34,271 bases of DNA from Deltaproteobacteria bacterium. GTDB taxonomy: Bacteria; Bdellovibrionota_B; Oligoflexia; Oligoflexales; Bog-1112. The stretch lies in the NCBI GenBank assembly GCA_003136475.1, contig PLEQ01000232.1, forward strand, positions 1 to 34,271, written 5' to 3'. Every line of letters begins with the position of its first letter. The first letter of the stretch is position 1. Under the pieces are notes generated by a model. It was not told the DNA's origin. It did not search any database and worked only from the letters and a program-made list of their open reading frames with translations. The translations under genes were made by a program, and so were the position numbers. Below are positions 24,718 through 33,351 of this stretch, in pieces.

Positions 24718-25257
24718 ATGAGAATTTTAAGATCTATACTAATCGGAACTCTTCTCGGACTATTATTGTCTTGTGCCATGATGTTTAGGGAAGTGAGACC
24801 TGTACCCAATTATAAGGGCGTGGATCAGGAAGCAATCCCATACGTTAATGAATGGCTTGAGCTGGCCAAATTAAATGGGATTACTTTTTACAATACGGTA
24901 ACCGTAGGATTCTCGAACATAGAGAGATCAGAGGTTATTGGCGAATGTAATTATTCTTATTTTTTTAGAGAAATCGATTTAGATCAAACTTATTGGAAAA
25001 CTTTTACTAAAATTCGGAAAACAGCATTATTGTATCACGAACTAACACATTGTTATTGTGGTAGAAAGCATGACTATGCTGTCGGTAAAGAATATGACAA
25101 CAACGAACGTCCTTGGTTTCCGTTAAAACGCGAAGGATTTTTTCTAGATGGATGTCCTCTGAGTCTTATGTATCCATACGTAGTTGAAGATTCTTGTTTT
25201 ATTTCTCACTATGCAGAATATACAAAAGAAATGTATAATCGCTGTGAGCCATTCTAA
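24718..25257 (+). CDS. predicted lipoprotein zinc metallopeptidase-like protein
   Basis: Signal MRILRSILIGTLLGLLLSC (lipobox LLSC), HELTHCYCGRKHD zincin motif (25036-25071), downstream SLMYPY resembling a Met-turn. Confidence 0.75.
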   Translation: MRILRSILIGTLLGLLLSCAMMFREVRPVPNYKGVDQEAIPYVNEWLELAKLNGITFYNTVTVGFSNIERSEVIGECNYSYFFREIDLDQTYWKTFTKIRKTALLYHELTHCYCGRKHDYAVGKEYDNNERPWFPLKREGFFLDGCPLSLMYPYVVEDSCFISHYAEYTKEMYNRCEPF

Positions 25258-25604
25258 TGATGACCAAACATGAAACAGATCTAGTCAGATTAGTGTATGC
25301 TCGATTCATGGAATCGGAAGATGATACTTGGGGAGACATAGACTGTAATCTGGAAATGTTTGATTGGCTCTCTGACAAAGAATTAATAGAAGAAACAAGA
25401 ATAAAAATTTTAGAGCATTCAAGGGGAACATTTAGGTGTGCGCAAAATCACGAGCAAGGCATTTGCTTTGCCCCTTTAGTATTAGAAGCCGTAATTGCCA
25501 TAAACAAGTTATATGAAGAGACCGGAAGATTACACGAAAAAAATAGATATATTTTGACCTATTATCTTTCAATGAGTGAATTACGTTTAATATACGTTTT
25601 TTAG
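25257..25604 (+). CDS. hypothetical protein
   Basis: 115-aa ORF overlapping the preceding TAA (TAATGATG), co-directional. Confidence 0.55.
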   Translation: MMTKHETDLVRLVYARFMESEDDTWGDIDCNLEMFDWLSDKELIEETRIKILEHSRGTFRCAQNHEQGICFAPLVLEAVIAINKLYEETGRLHEKNRYILTYYLSMSELRLIYVF

Positions 25605-25864
25605 TGAAGACGCATTTGTTGAATAGACATTCCAGCAATTAAGTCTAAGGCGTATTTGCGATCCTTTTCTGTACCATCTTTTACTATTCCAGATAGGTCT
25701 TTCAAAGCATTATTGTACACCTTAATAACTTCTAGTTTAGTGAATAGAAAAAAATTGTCTTCGCACAAAAAATCTCCACCAAATTGCACGCAATAATAAT
25801 TCCTTTCCATTCTTTCTACTTCTTGTTCTGTATATCCAATATATGCTGATTTTTTTTTGCCCAT
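25601..25864 (-). CDS. hypothetical protein
   Basis: 87-aa ORF between the plus-strand island and the 235-aa virion gene; converges with the 115-aa ORF. Confidence 0.5.
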   Translation of the reverse strand: MGKKKSAYIGYTEQEVERMERNYYCVQFGGDFLCEDNFFLFTKLEVIKVYNNALKDLSGIVKDGTEKDRKYALDLIAGMSIQQMRLH

Positions 25865-25872
25865 ATTTTACC

Positions 25873-26580
25873 TTATGCCGCCGTTCCAGTACCGGTTCCT
25901 ACTCCTGGTAGATTGCATATCTGTGCCGGACTGGTTACACAGATACCTGTAATCGTAAGAGTTCCTGTAGAATTCTGTTCTATTAATGCAACATATGATT
26001 CAGAAATTGCTTGAGCTAATCTTGGCCAAAATTTCCCCAGAAAGTTAGGGGCACCAGACATTATCTGGGTTTGAATAGTCGGAGCTACCAATCCCGTAAA
26101 ATCGCCATTATTAATGGTTCCACTCCCCGCATAAATCAAAGGATCTACTGATGTTAAAATCCATGCCGTTGGATAATATGACAAAAAAGAATCATTAATT
26201 CCTTCGCACAACGCTTTTAAATATTCTCCAGAATTTCCTGGCTCAGGAGGATATGGATCATGTTTAGTACTACCAAAGTCGGCTATTACATAGTTTCTAG
26301 TTCTTGTGTATAGATCTTCTATAAAAAAAGTTGGATCTGTAACGATACCGACTCCTGCACCCACTCCTGGAATAGGGGGAGCTGCCGTAAAACCAACATC
26401 AGAGGATGTGAATTCTACTGTAGGTGCTCCTAAGGCAATACCTAAGCCGATTGCCTGACACATCTCAATATAAAATGCAGGATTTTCCTGAGCAAGCGGA
26501 TGTCTTCCAGCTATAGCGGCCATTCTAGAATCTACATTCGTTTGAATAAGATTTGCTAAAACAGATCCTACTACTGGCAT
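25873..26580 (-). CDS. hypothetical tail/baseplate-region virion protein
   Basis: 235-aa ORF directly downstream of the spike gene (1-nt gap), co-directional. Confidence 0.65.
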   Translation of the reverse strand: MPVVGSVLANLIQTNVDSRMAAIAGRHPLAQENPAFYIEMCQAIGLGIALGAPTVEFTSSDVGFTAAPPIPGVGAGVGIVTDPTFFIEDLYTRTRNYVIADFGSTKHDPYPPEPGNSGEYLKALCEGINDSFLSYYPTAWILTSVDPLIYAGSGTINNGDFTGLVAPTIQTQIMSGAPNFLGKFWPRLAQAISESYVALIEQNSTGTLTITGICVTSPAQICNLPGVGTGTGTAA

Positions 26581-26581
26581 G

Positions 26582-27496
26582 TTATTGCCCAGCCATTACT
26601 GTAGGAACACCTATGGTAGGAACGCCTGTTATTAAATCTACAACTGGATCGGTCATATTTGTTAAGACCATTCCGGCTTGTCCATTTAGTTGAATAGTTG
26701 ATCCAGTAACAACGGCATTACCAGTGGCAGTAATATCACAATTACCTCCAGCATTTATTACGGTATCATTGCTAGAAGTTATATTTACAGCACCCGAAGC
26801 GTTAATGTTACAATCAGTTTTTGTGGTAATAGTTAGTGCTCCACTCTTATCTGCCAAAATATCAATAGTAGAGTGGTTAAACTCAAACGATCCATCAGTC
26901 TTGATTTGAAATGTGGTAGTTCCTTGTGAAGAATCGGTTGGTTCTCCTTCACTATCTGTAGCTCCATTGAATGTTAGCGCAGTGCTTCCATCTGTATTGA
27001 CCTTTATATTTACTCCATTATATTCTCCTTCTAAAAAAGGATCTGTGCTAACTAAGTTAGTTTGTCTGTCTGGATGAGTAACAGAACCAATAATTATTGC
27101 TTTCTCGCTCAGGGCATCTAAGCATAGAAGCAAAACTATGGCCCCATTTTGTCCTTTAAAATTCATTAAGCTTTCATTGACATTTAATTTAGTCCTAATT
27201 CTTAAAGCTTTTTCAAAATAATCAGCGATAGATCCCATACCTTCAGAAGCTAAACAATTTTTATAAGTATTTGACGCAACTCCCTTATTTTCGTCTTGTT
27301 GGATAGCGACAACATCGTATTCTGTAGTTAGTTTTGAAATATTGTTTGGATCGTTTACGTCATAGGCGTTAACGACCATACCCACGCGCAAAGGTGTGTT
27401 TTTATACGTCCTATTAAATCCTCTAGAAAAGTCTTCTACATTAGATCCCAAAAGACCATGGGGAAGAACGGTTCCATTCCTTAAAAAGTTGGTCAT
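26582..27496 (-). CDS. baseplate spike (gpV/gp5-like OB-fold + beta-helix)
   Basis: N-terminal OB-like segment (NTPLRVGMVVNAYDVNDPNN...GAIVLLLCLDALSEKAIIIGSVTHP) and repetitive beta-helix-like tail (ADKSGALTITTKTDCNINASGAVNITSSNDTVINAGGNCDITATGNAVV). Start overlaps the hub gene by one base. Confidence 0.75.
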   Translation of the reverse strand: MTNFLRNGTVLPHGLLGSNVEDFSRGFNRTYKNTPLRVGMVVNAYDVNDPNNISKLTTEYDVVAIQQDENKGVASNTYKNCLASEGMGSIADYFEKALRIRTKLNVNESLMNFKGQNGAIVLLLCLDALSEKAIIIGSVTHPDRQTNLVSTDPFLEGEYNGVNIKVNTDGSTALTFNGATDSEGEPTDSSQGTTTFQIKTDGSFEFNHSTIDILADKSGALTITTKTDCNINASGAVNITSSNDTVINAGGNCDITATGNAVVTGSTIQLNGQAGMVLTNMTDPVVDLITGVPTIGVPTVMAGQ

Positions 27497-29463
27497 TATT
27501 TTTTCCTACTAGGCTTTATTGGGGGTGTTTTTGTAAGTTTTATTTGAGCTGGTTGAGGAAAAGAAGTATCGGGCTTATCTAAAGGTTTTTTCTGATCTAT
27601 TCCTGGAGAACGCTGAGGAATGTCCTGACTTTCAGAAACACCTGGCAATATTTGATTATTTCTGTAATCTATTTCTCTCTCTTTATATGCATTAGTATGG
27701 TCCATACCAGGATAGATTGTCCCACCATTTTGGTTACTATTGCTTAATATAGAAAGGCCTTGACTAACACTTATAGTAGTTCTAAAGCTTTTTCTTCCAC
27801 TTTCCGTATTTATTTCACCCCTGTGGGTTACTTGTTCTATATGGTATACGATTCCATCATATTCTAAATTGTCCCCAACAGTAATAGGATCTACAATACC
27901 AACACAGTTCAGTGTTCCATTAAACTTGAGGTGTCCACCAATCAAGGCATCTCCGACTATCTTGGCCCAAAAAGGACTATTGAATGATTCTTTTGCTGCT
28001 CCAACAGGAACTACATCAAACATTCCGCTTACTACTATAGGCCTTAATCCACTTCTCTGTATGTCATTTACATCTTGAACATAATTAATTAATTGGGTTT
28101 CTATGGCATAATCATTGCCACTGTTAGTTTGACCAGTCTTACCAAAAATTTGTACGTAATTCACCCTAGCAGCTTCATCTCTGCCCAAATCTTGAGCTAT
28201 AACTATGGAAGGATCTATTTTCCATCTGGGAACCGTTAAAAATCCTGTAGTATTGGGGGCTCCACTCGCTGATTGATTGGCTACTACAAAATCTGGGGTA
28301 GTAAATGGTATTTGTCTGAAAACAACAGTGGGAACAACTCTATCTGCATTAGGTGCTATCCTAAAACAAGAATAAAATTCATTAACTGGCTTATTAACAT
28401 ATTGACTTAATATGTCCCATACTTTTACTTGATCCCAATATTCAATTTTTAGTACCGAAGTACCGGTACAATCTACAGGGGTAAACCAAAACCTAGTTGG
28501 TTTGCCTGAAATTGTATCGGCTACTTGAGATAGCCCAGAAGGATTAAATCCCTCATGAAGAGAGAGATTTGAATTCGTTCTAGTATATGATTGAAGACCA
28601 AATACGAAATTATAGATATCTGCAGCTGTTTTTACGTTAGAATTACCCAATAAATTACCGACTACCAATGGCATAAAAAGAGTTCCATTGGGAGTAGTTT
28701 GAAATAGCGGAGAGGAATTTTGATTAGTGTCTGGAGTACCTACCCCTATAAACGCTGATGCTAACTGCATTATCAATTGTCGTAAAGAAAAAGGATTTTC
28801 CGAGTTAGCCAGTGTCTCCCACCTCTGTAAAATTTGACTTGCGAATGTAAGATATCCAGGATTTTGGAGCGCCACAGCCTGATTAAAATAAATCATGTTG
28901 TTAAATTCAGTGAACGCATATCCCGTAATGCTAATAACTCTAGTGACAGCACCGGTTTGGGCATTTGTAACGGCCAATCGTTCTCTAACAGACTGTACTT
29001 TAAAAAACCCTTTAAATCCATCATCTATTTCATTAATTGGTTCCTTACCATCGTCAGCCCTGCTTGCTACGTCTTCGGCGTCACTTTCCCAATTTAACAT
29101 GTTGACAAAAACGAAGTCTCCTGGGGCTATTTCCGTCAAATAATCTACATTAGTTTGTACCAATATCGCTTCCATGCTGGGGGTATAAGAAGATTTACTG
29201 GAAGTAACAGAAATGCTAATACAATCGTTTCTAACGACCAGAGTTTCTTTTACTGATTTTAGTTGAGATAGTAAAGAAGAATTTGGGTCTCCACCATTAG
29301 TTATGGAATTGCTAATTCTTAAAGTATCTCTGTATTGCCATCTAACAAAAGTCAGCACCCAAGCTGGACTTGATTGATTAACCAAACCATCGTCTATTCC
29401 GCCATCGGATCCATAAGCCGGATCTGGACCAATATCATATGTATAGGCTCTAGAGTCAGACAT
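27496..29463 (-). CDS. tail/baseplate hub protein (gpD/gp27-like)
   Basis: 655 aa adjacent to the spike; ...GYAFTEFNNMIYFNQA...; VDPITVGDNLEYDGIVYHIEQVTHRGEINTESGRKSFRTTISVSQGL, typical of tail hub C-termini. Confidence 0.65.
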   Translation of the reverse strand: MSDSRAYTYDIGPDPAYGSDGGIDDGLVNQSSPAWVLTFVRWQYRDTLRISNSITNGGDPNSSLLSQLKSVKETLVVRNDCISISVTSSKSSYTPSMEAILVQTNVDYLTEIAPGDFVFVNMLNWESDAEDVASRADDGKEPINEIDDGFKGFFKVQSVRERLAVTNAQTGAVTRVISITGYAFTEFNNMIYFNQAVALQNPGYLTFASQILQRWETLANSENPFSLRQLIMQLASAFIGVGTPDTNQNSSPLFQTTPNGTLFMPLVVGNLLGNSNVKTAADIYNFVFGLQSYTRTNSNLSLHEGFNPSGLSQVADTISGKPTRFWFTPVDCTGTSVLKIEYWDQVKVWDILSQYVNKPVNEFYSCFRIAPNADRVVPTVVFRQIPFTTPDFVVANQSASGAPNTTGFLTVPRWKIDPSIVIAQDLGRDEAARVNYVQIFGKTGQTNSGNDYAIETQLINYVQDVNDIQRSGLRPIVVSGMFDVVPVGAAKESFNSPFWAKIVGDALIGGHLKFNGTLNCVGIVDPITVGDNLEYDGIVYHIEQVTHRGEINTESGRKSFRTTISVSQGLSILSNSNQNGGTIYPGMDHTNAYKEREIDYRNNQILPGVSESQDIPQRSPGIDQKKPLDKPDTSFPQPAQIKLTKTPPIKPSRKK

Positions 29464-29465
29464 AG

Positions 29466-31763
29466 TTATTTACCAATCGTAGCCTGTAACTGTAGATCGC
29501 CGTTATTCATAGTCATCGGTCCTGTACCCCTGTCTAATGGATATCCGGACTCAAAATTTCTTTGGGCTGGCATCACTCTTTCATTGTAATATTTTTCAGC
29601 CAATGGGTTATTTTCCGTTTTCATTTTATTGTACGTATTATAAAATTTCTGTAATTCTTCTGAATGGCCAGAGAAAGCGCCGGAAGCTTTGGCGGCATTT
29701 GTAGCTACTGTACCTAATATCTCAGATAGCGTTTTTAATGAAACTCCCGCTTCTCCTGCGGCTGCGCCGACCAACTGATCTAGGCTTCTTCCAGTTCCTT
29801 CTGCTCCAGCCCCAAGTTCTTTAGATGTCTGAGCTTCATAATCTTTTCTTAATTTGGTAGTGCCTGGCATTCCTTCCATCCCTTGTATGGCTTGCCCGAC
29901 AAGAAACTGCTGCATCTTTTGTGGACTAGCACCTTGCATTTGGGGATTAAAAGCGGATGTACTAGCGGCGAGATCTTTATATACACTCATCACTGTAGGA
30001 GAAAGAGTAGGGTTATATCCAGCAGTTGAGCCGCCGTGTTCTCCAGCGTATTTGGCAATATCTTTACCTAGAAGATCTAGTTTGCCTTGTGCCCCCGGTG
30101 CAACTAAACCAGAAGCCTGGGCTCCAGCTTTATTGATCTGACTTTGAAATTGTTCTGCTGTTAATGCGGTTTTTCTTCCTTTATTTGCGGCAAGTAATTG
30201 TGATTGAAACTCTGGACTATTAACGTCCAAATTGCCTCTGGTCTCAATCATTCTTTGAAGGACTAAGGGATTTCCTCCAGAAGCCTTCATAAGATCCGGA
30301 AAGTTTCTCATTATTACAGCCGCGTTAATTGCTCCAGTTCTGCCGGATGTTTCTGTGGTAGTACCCTTATAAGCTTCATATGCAGATCTTGCGTTTTCCA
30401 AACCCTTCATGGTATTGGCACCAGTAGCGAAATTGCCCATCTGATCTGCAATATTTGCAGCACCTGCTCTAGAAGTGACGCCAGATTGACTAACTACTTC
30501 TGCAACATTTTGTATGAATTTGCTATTTTCTGCAGCAAATTTTGATTTGTCCAATCCCATGGCTTGGGCGGTAGAAAAAATATCTATCAAGGCAGCCTTA
30601 CTAGTTTCAGCACTTCCCAAAGTACCGCTCAATGAGCCCAAAACATTTGTCGAGTTATTCAAATTCAGGCTACGCTGAGCTTGCAATGCCAGTACTGAAC
30701 CACGACCCATAGAGGTAGATCCACCGGCCCCCATAATACTGCTTGTAGCTTGCATACCTTGTTCTGGCATAAAACCAGCATTGGTGGACGACTGTAGATA
30801 TCCAAATAGGTCCTTATCATTAAGTCCCAATGTTCTTTGGGCACCTAAATATCCTGTAGCATTTCCTTGAAGTCTTTCGATAGCATCTCTCTTAAATGGA
30901 TCCTGTGCTTTTAGGCCTTCAAGAGCAGTATTTCTATTTTGGGCAAATTCTTGCCCCTGCATGGCATTATATTTTTCTGGATTAAAGGCTAGCGCTCTAC
31001 CCCTTTCGGTTAATAGGCCCACACCTAAAAAATCTTTTATGGTATCTAAGGTTTTAGTTCTATCCTGTTCTGTTTGGGCCATTTCGCCAGCCCTTTTTCT
31101 TTCTCCCCCGAATATGCTTTCGTAAACAAATTGTCCAGATTGCATTTGAGAAAGAGTTTGGCCAGTAGTCCCAGCGATTGCTGCGCCACGCATTTGGGTG
31201 GTTATTATTGGAGATCTAATCGCCTCTCCTACGACTTCCATGACCTTGTTAATCATCATGGCAGCAGAACCGCCAATAACCGCTGACATGGCGCCCTTAC
31301 TTAACATCTCTCCAAAACCACCACCGCCACCAGTTGCAGCTGGCTTAGATGGCATCACGCCTCTAGCCCTATCAAATGCTTTTTGAGACTCCTGTAATCT
31401 AGTTTGAAGAACTTGCTGGGTATTTTGTAAAGACTGGAGATCTCTCTCTGCTTTCAAACGCTTATTGGCTACTTCTAAGCCTTCTTTTTCTAACTTAGTG
31501 ATTCTTGCGATCTGAGCTTCTTTTTTTGCAAGGTCTCTGTTAATCTGTTCTAATCCAGCTTTTTCTTGTTTTATTTTTTGGTCTAAAGCCCTACTGGTCT
31601 GTGAAGCTTCTTTAATAGATTCTATGCTGGGAGCCATCTTCTGAGCAGCGGGTCCTAACTTTAGCTTTTGGGATTCCTTATCGATCTTAGATATGGCATC
31701 CTTAACCGCATTTAAGAGTTCAGTGGCATCACCTGAAATTTTGAGTTTAACGTCATTTGCCAT
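29466..31763 (-). CDS. tail tape measure-like protein
   Basis: 765 aa; VKLKISGDATELLNAVKDAISKIDKESQKL, then a long coiled coil, a Gly-rich hydrophobic segment and helical repeats. Located upstream of the hub and spike. Confidence 0.65.
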   Translation of the reverse strand: MANDVKLKISGDATELLNAVKDAISKIDKESQKLKLGPAAQKMAPSIESIKEASQTSRALDQKIKQEKAGLEQINRDLAKKEAQIARITKLEKEGLEVANKRLKAERDLQSLQNTQQVLQTRLQESQKAFDRARGVMPSKPAATGGGGGFGEMLSKGAMSAVIGGSAAMMINKVMEVVGEAIRSPIITTQMRGAAIAGTTGQTLSQMQSGQFVYESIFGGERKRAGEMAQTEQDRTKTLDTIKDFLGVGLLTERGRALAFNPEKYNAMQGQEFAQNRNTALEGLKAQDPFKRDAIERLQGNATGYLGAQRTLGLNDKDLFGYLQSSTNAGFMPEQGMQATSSIMGAGGSTSMGRGSVLALQAQRSLNLNNSTNVLGSLSGTLGSAETSKAALIDIFSTAQAMGLDKSKFAAENSKFIQNVAEVVSQSGVTSRAGAANIADQMGNFATGANTMKGLENARSAYEAYKGTTTETSGRTGAINAAVIMRNFPDLMKASGGNPLVLQRMIETRGNLDVNSPEFQSQLLAANKGRKTALTAEQFQSQINKAGAQASGLVAPGAQGKLDLLGKDIAKYAGEHGGSTAGYNPTLSPTVMSVYKDLAASTSAFNPQMQGASPQKMQQFLVGQAIQGMEGMPGTTKLRKDYEAQTSKELGAGAEGTGRSLDQLVGAAAGEAGVSLKTLSEILGTVATNAAKASGAFSGHSEELQKFYNTYNKMKTENNPLAEKYYNERVMPAQRNFESGYPLDRGTGPMTMNNGDLQLQATIGK

Positions 31764-31799
31764 TTAAATTGCCCCAGAACCGTTATAAGATACCATAAG

Positions 31800-31808
31800 A
31801 TAAGATTG
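31800..31808 (-). promoter_or_regulatory. conserved CAATCTTAT element upstream of the tape measure-like gene
   Basis: Exact 9-mer on the reverse strand (CGACAATCTTATCTTATGG), 36 nt upstream of the ATG at 31763. Confidence 0.5.
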
Positions 31809-31845
31809 TCGGTATTCCATATGCCTATATCATCCAAAATAATCA

Positions 31846-31873
31846 TTGACTGAACTGAAATTTATGGTATTCT
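31846..31873 (+). promoter_or_regulatory. sigma70-like promoter TTGACT-N16-TATTCT
   Basis: -35 TTGACT 31846-31851, 16-nt spacer, -10 TATTCT 31868-31873, 7 nt before the ATG at 31881. Confidence 0.5.
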
Positions 31874-31880
31874 GCTAAAT

Positions 31881-32072
31881 ATGGCAAAAAGTCTCAAAAA
31901 GAATCATAAAAATAAAACAAAATCAAAGTCTAAGGAGATCCGGTACTTAGAGAAGCTTATCAAATATAGTACGCAATGTATAGATGGTAAATCTCCAGAA
32001 TTAGATTCCCTTTTCAGACAACAAGCTTACCGTCTACAAGAAGAGATTAATAAACTGGTTAAAAATCAATGA
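31881..32072 (+). CDS. small basic hypothetical protein
   Basis: 63 aa, Lys-rich N-terminus; first gene after the predicted promoter; ATGA overlap with the next gene. Confidence 0.6.
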   Translation: MAKSLKKNHKNKTKSKSKEIRYLEKLIKYSTQCIDGKSPELDSLFRQQAYRLQEEINKLVKNQ

Positions 32073-32254
32073 GTTATATAAAAGAATATTTAGATTCATT
32101 TTTTATAATTATATCTCGTATATCAATGGTATTATTGGGAATTTCCGCCTATACAGGATCTACCTTAGCCGTATTTGCAATATACTTATCCTGTGTTTTT
32201 GCTATTGCTAGGCCCATTGCTCTTTTTATCAACAAAATGGAGAAAAAATCTTGA
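32069..32254 (+). CDS. small membrane protein, two predicted TM helices (holin-like topology possible)
   Basis: FFIIISRISMVLLGISAY and TLAVFAIYLSCVFAIARPIALFI with a basic C-terminus; ATGA and TTGA overlaps with its neighbours. Confidence 0.6.
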   Translation: MSYIKEYLDSFFIIISRISMVLLGISAYTGSTLAVFAIYLSCVFAIARPIALFINKMEKKS

Positions 32255-32736
32255 AAAAACTCATAGTTCTATTTTTATTTTTATCTAGTTATGCTATCGC
32301 TGATGAAGCCTTTGTTGGTTATGGTCTTGGCATCCTAAGAGGTGCAGATACTTTCTTGGGTCAAACTAAGTATCTAGATTTAGGGTACAGAGAGTTCATG
32401 TGGGATGGTCTTTATTGGCAAACCAAACTCGGTGGCATCGGGGAAGGATCTCCAGATTCTACCAGAAGTGGCGGAGCGTTCCTTTCTACAGGGATGGGAC
32501 TAGAAGTCGATCTTCATCCAATTGAATTGCGTGGAGGAGGTGCCATAGCTGGAATTACCACTCCGGATAGTCAACTAGGTGGATATTTTCAGTTCAATGA
32601 AGATATGTCTCTAGGTCTTCGTGACAAAAAAGGAGATGGTATTGCTCTACAATACAATCATATTAGTTGTGCATCTTTCTGCAATCCCAACTTAGGTCGT
32701 GACTTCGTCATTTTGGAATTAAGCCAGAAATGGTGA
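32251..32736 (+). CDS. secreted outer-membrane beta-barrel, PagL-like (lipid A 3-O-deacylase / acyloxyacyl hydrolase-like)
   Basis: Signal peptide MKKLIVLFLFLSSYAIADEA; alternating beta-barrel pattern; LQYNHISCASFCNPNLGRDF matches the PagL-type HxS active-site region with an acidic residue 12 after Ser; C-terminal aromatic (SQKW). TTG start. Confidence 0.55.
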   Translation: MKKLIVLFLFLSSYAIADEAFVGYGLGILRGADTFLGQTKYLDLGYREFMWDGLYWQTKLGGIGEGSPDSTRSGGAFLSTGMGLEVDLHPIELRGGGAIAGITTPDSQLGGYFQFNEDMSLGLRDKKGDGIALQYNHISCASFCNPNLGRDFVILELSQKW

Positions 32737-32739
32737 TAT

Positions 32740-33000
32740 ATGAAAGAAAATAAGACTACGGTGGACGAAGAGCGTAAGAAAATTAGAAAAATACTAAAAA
32801 ACACATATCCTGGATGTAAAACCTACATCCGGGCCCAAGACGACAGTATTTGGACTGTCCGTGTTATTCATGAAAAGTTCGCGAACCAGGGTGTACATAC
32901 GAGTATCACCGAATTAGTAGATTTACTTACGCCACATGTAGAAAGTTGTATGGTGGTGGAGCCCATCTGCCAAGCAACTTGGGATAGTAGGAGATGGTAA
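32740..33000 (+). CDS. hypothetical small protein
   Basis: 86-aa ORF, co-directional, tightly spaced. Confidence 0.55.
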   Translation: MKENKTTVDEERKKIRKILKNTYPGCKTYIRAQDDSIWTVRVIHEKFANQGVHTSITELVDLLTPHVESCMVVEPICQATWDSRRW

Positions 33001-33351
33001 ATGTTCATGCCTAATCAACCTCAAGTCAATAAATATTATTATCCGGATGGAACTATATCCCTAAGTGAGCCGTCAGACGGCCAAGTGTTTTTTGTTTGGG
33101 ATATGAATGCAACTCATCCCAAAGAGGTATGGCAATGGGATACCAAAAGTATGCAATGGCTAAATGTCACGGCCTCCAATGGTCCCCCTGCCCCAACTGT
33201 TATTGAACTAGACGATACCTTCAACCTTGCCGAGGAGTTTGAGCGCATGGTTAGAGAAGGTGCTAAGCAAAAGAAATGCGAATGCGGATCAGAATCTGTT
33301 GGATCTAACGTTCATAGTTCATGGTGTCAGAAGTGGAGTTCAGATTCTTAA
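33001..33351 (+). CDS. hypothetical protein with C-terminal CxCG...HSxWC putative zinc-binding motif
   Basis: 116 aa; KKCECGSESVGSNVHSSWCQKW. Confidence 0.6.
   Translation: MFMPNQPQVNKYYYPDGTISLSEPSDGQVFFVWDMNATHPKEVWQWDTKSMQWLNVTASNGPPAPTVIELDDTFNLAEEFERMVREGAKQKKCECGSESVGSNVHSSWCQKWSSDS

Noticed and set aside
24718-25257. Classical metzincin assignment
   Set aside because: The motif is HExxH-x6-H, one residue longer than the HExxHxxGxxH consensus; only a broader zincin-like call is justified.
14164-31386. Other antisense or alternate-frame short ORFs in the baseplate, hub and tape-measure genes (e.g. 16280..16573, 16859..17125, 16763..16960, 22043..22306, 23102..23323, 28834..29143, 29854..30141, 31198..31386)
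   Set aside because: All are embedded in long, supported minus ORFs and have no start signals or domains.
32740-33000. BolA-like fold for the 86-aa protein (WTVRVIHEKFANQG...)
   Set aside because: Resemblance limited to a short beta-strand plus F/G pattern; key conserved residues not evident.
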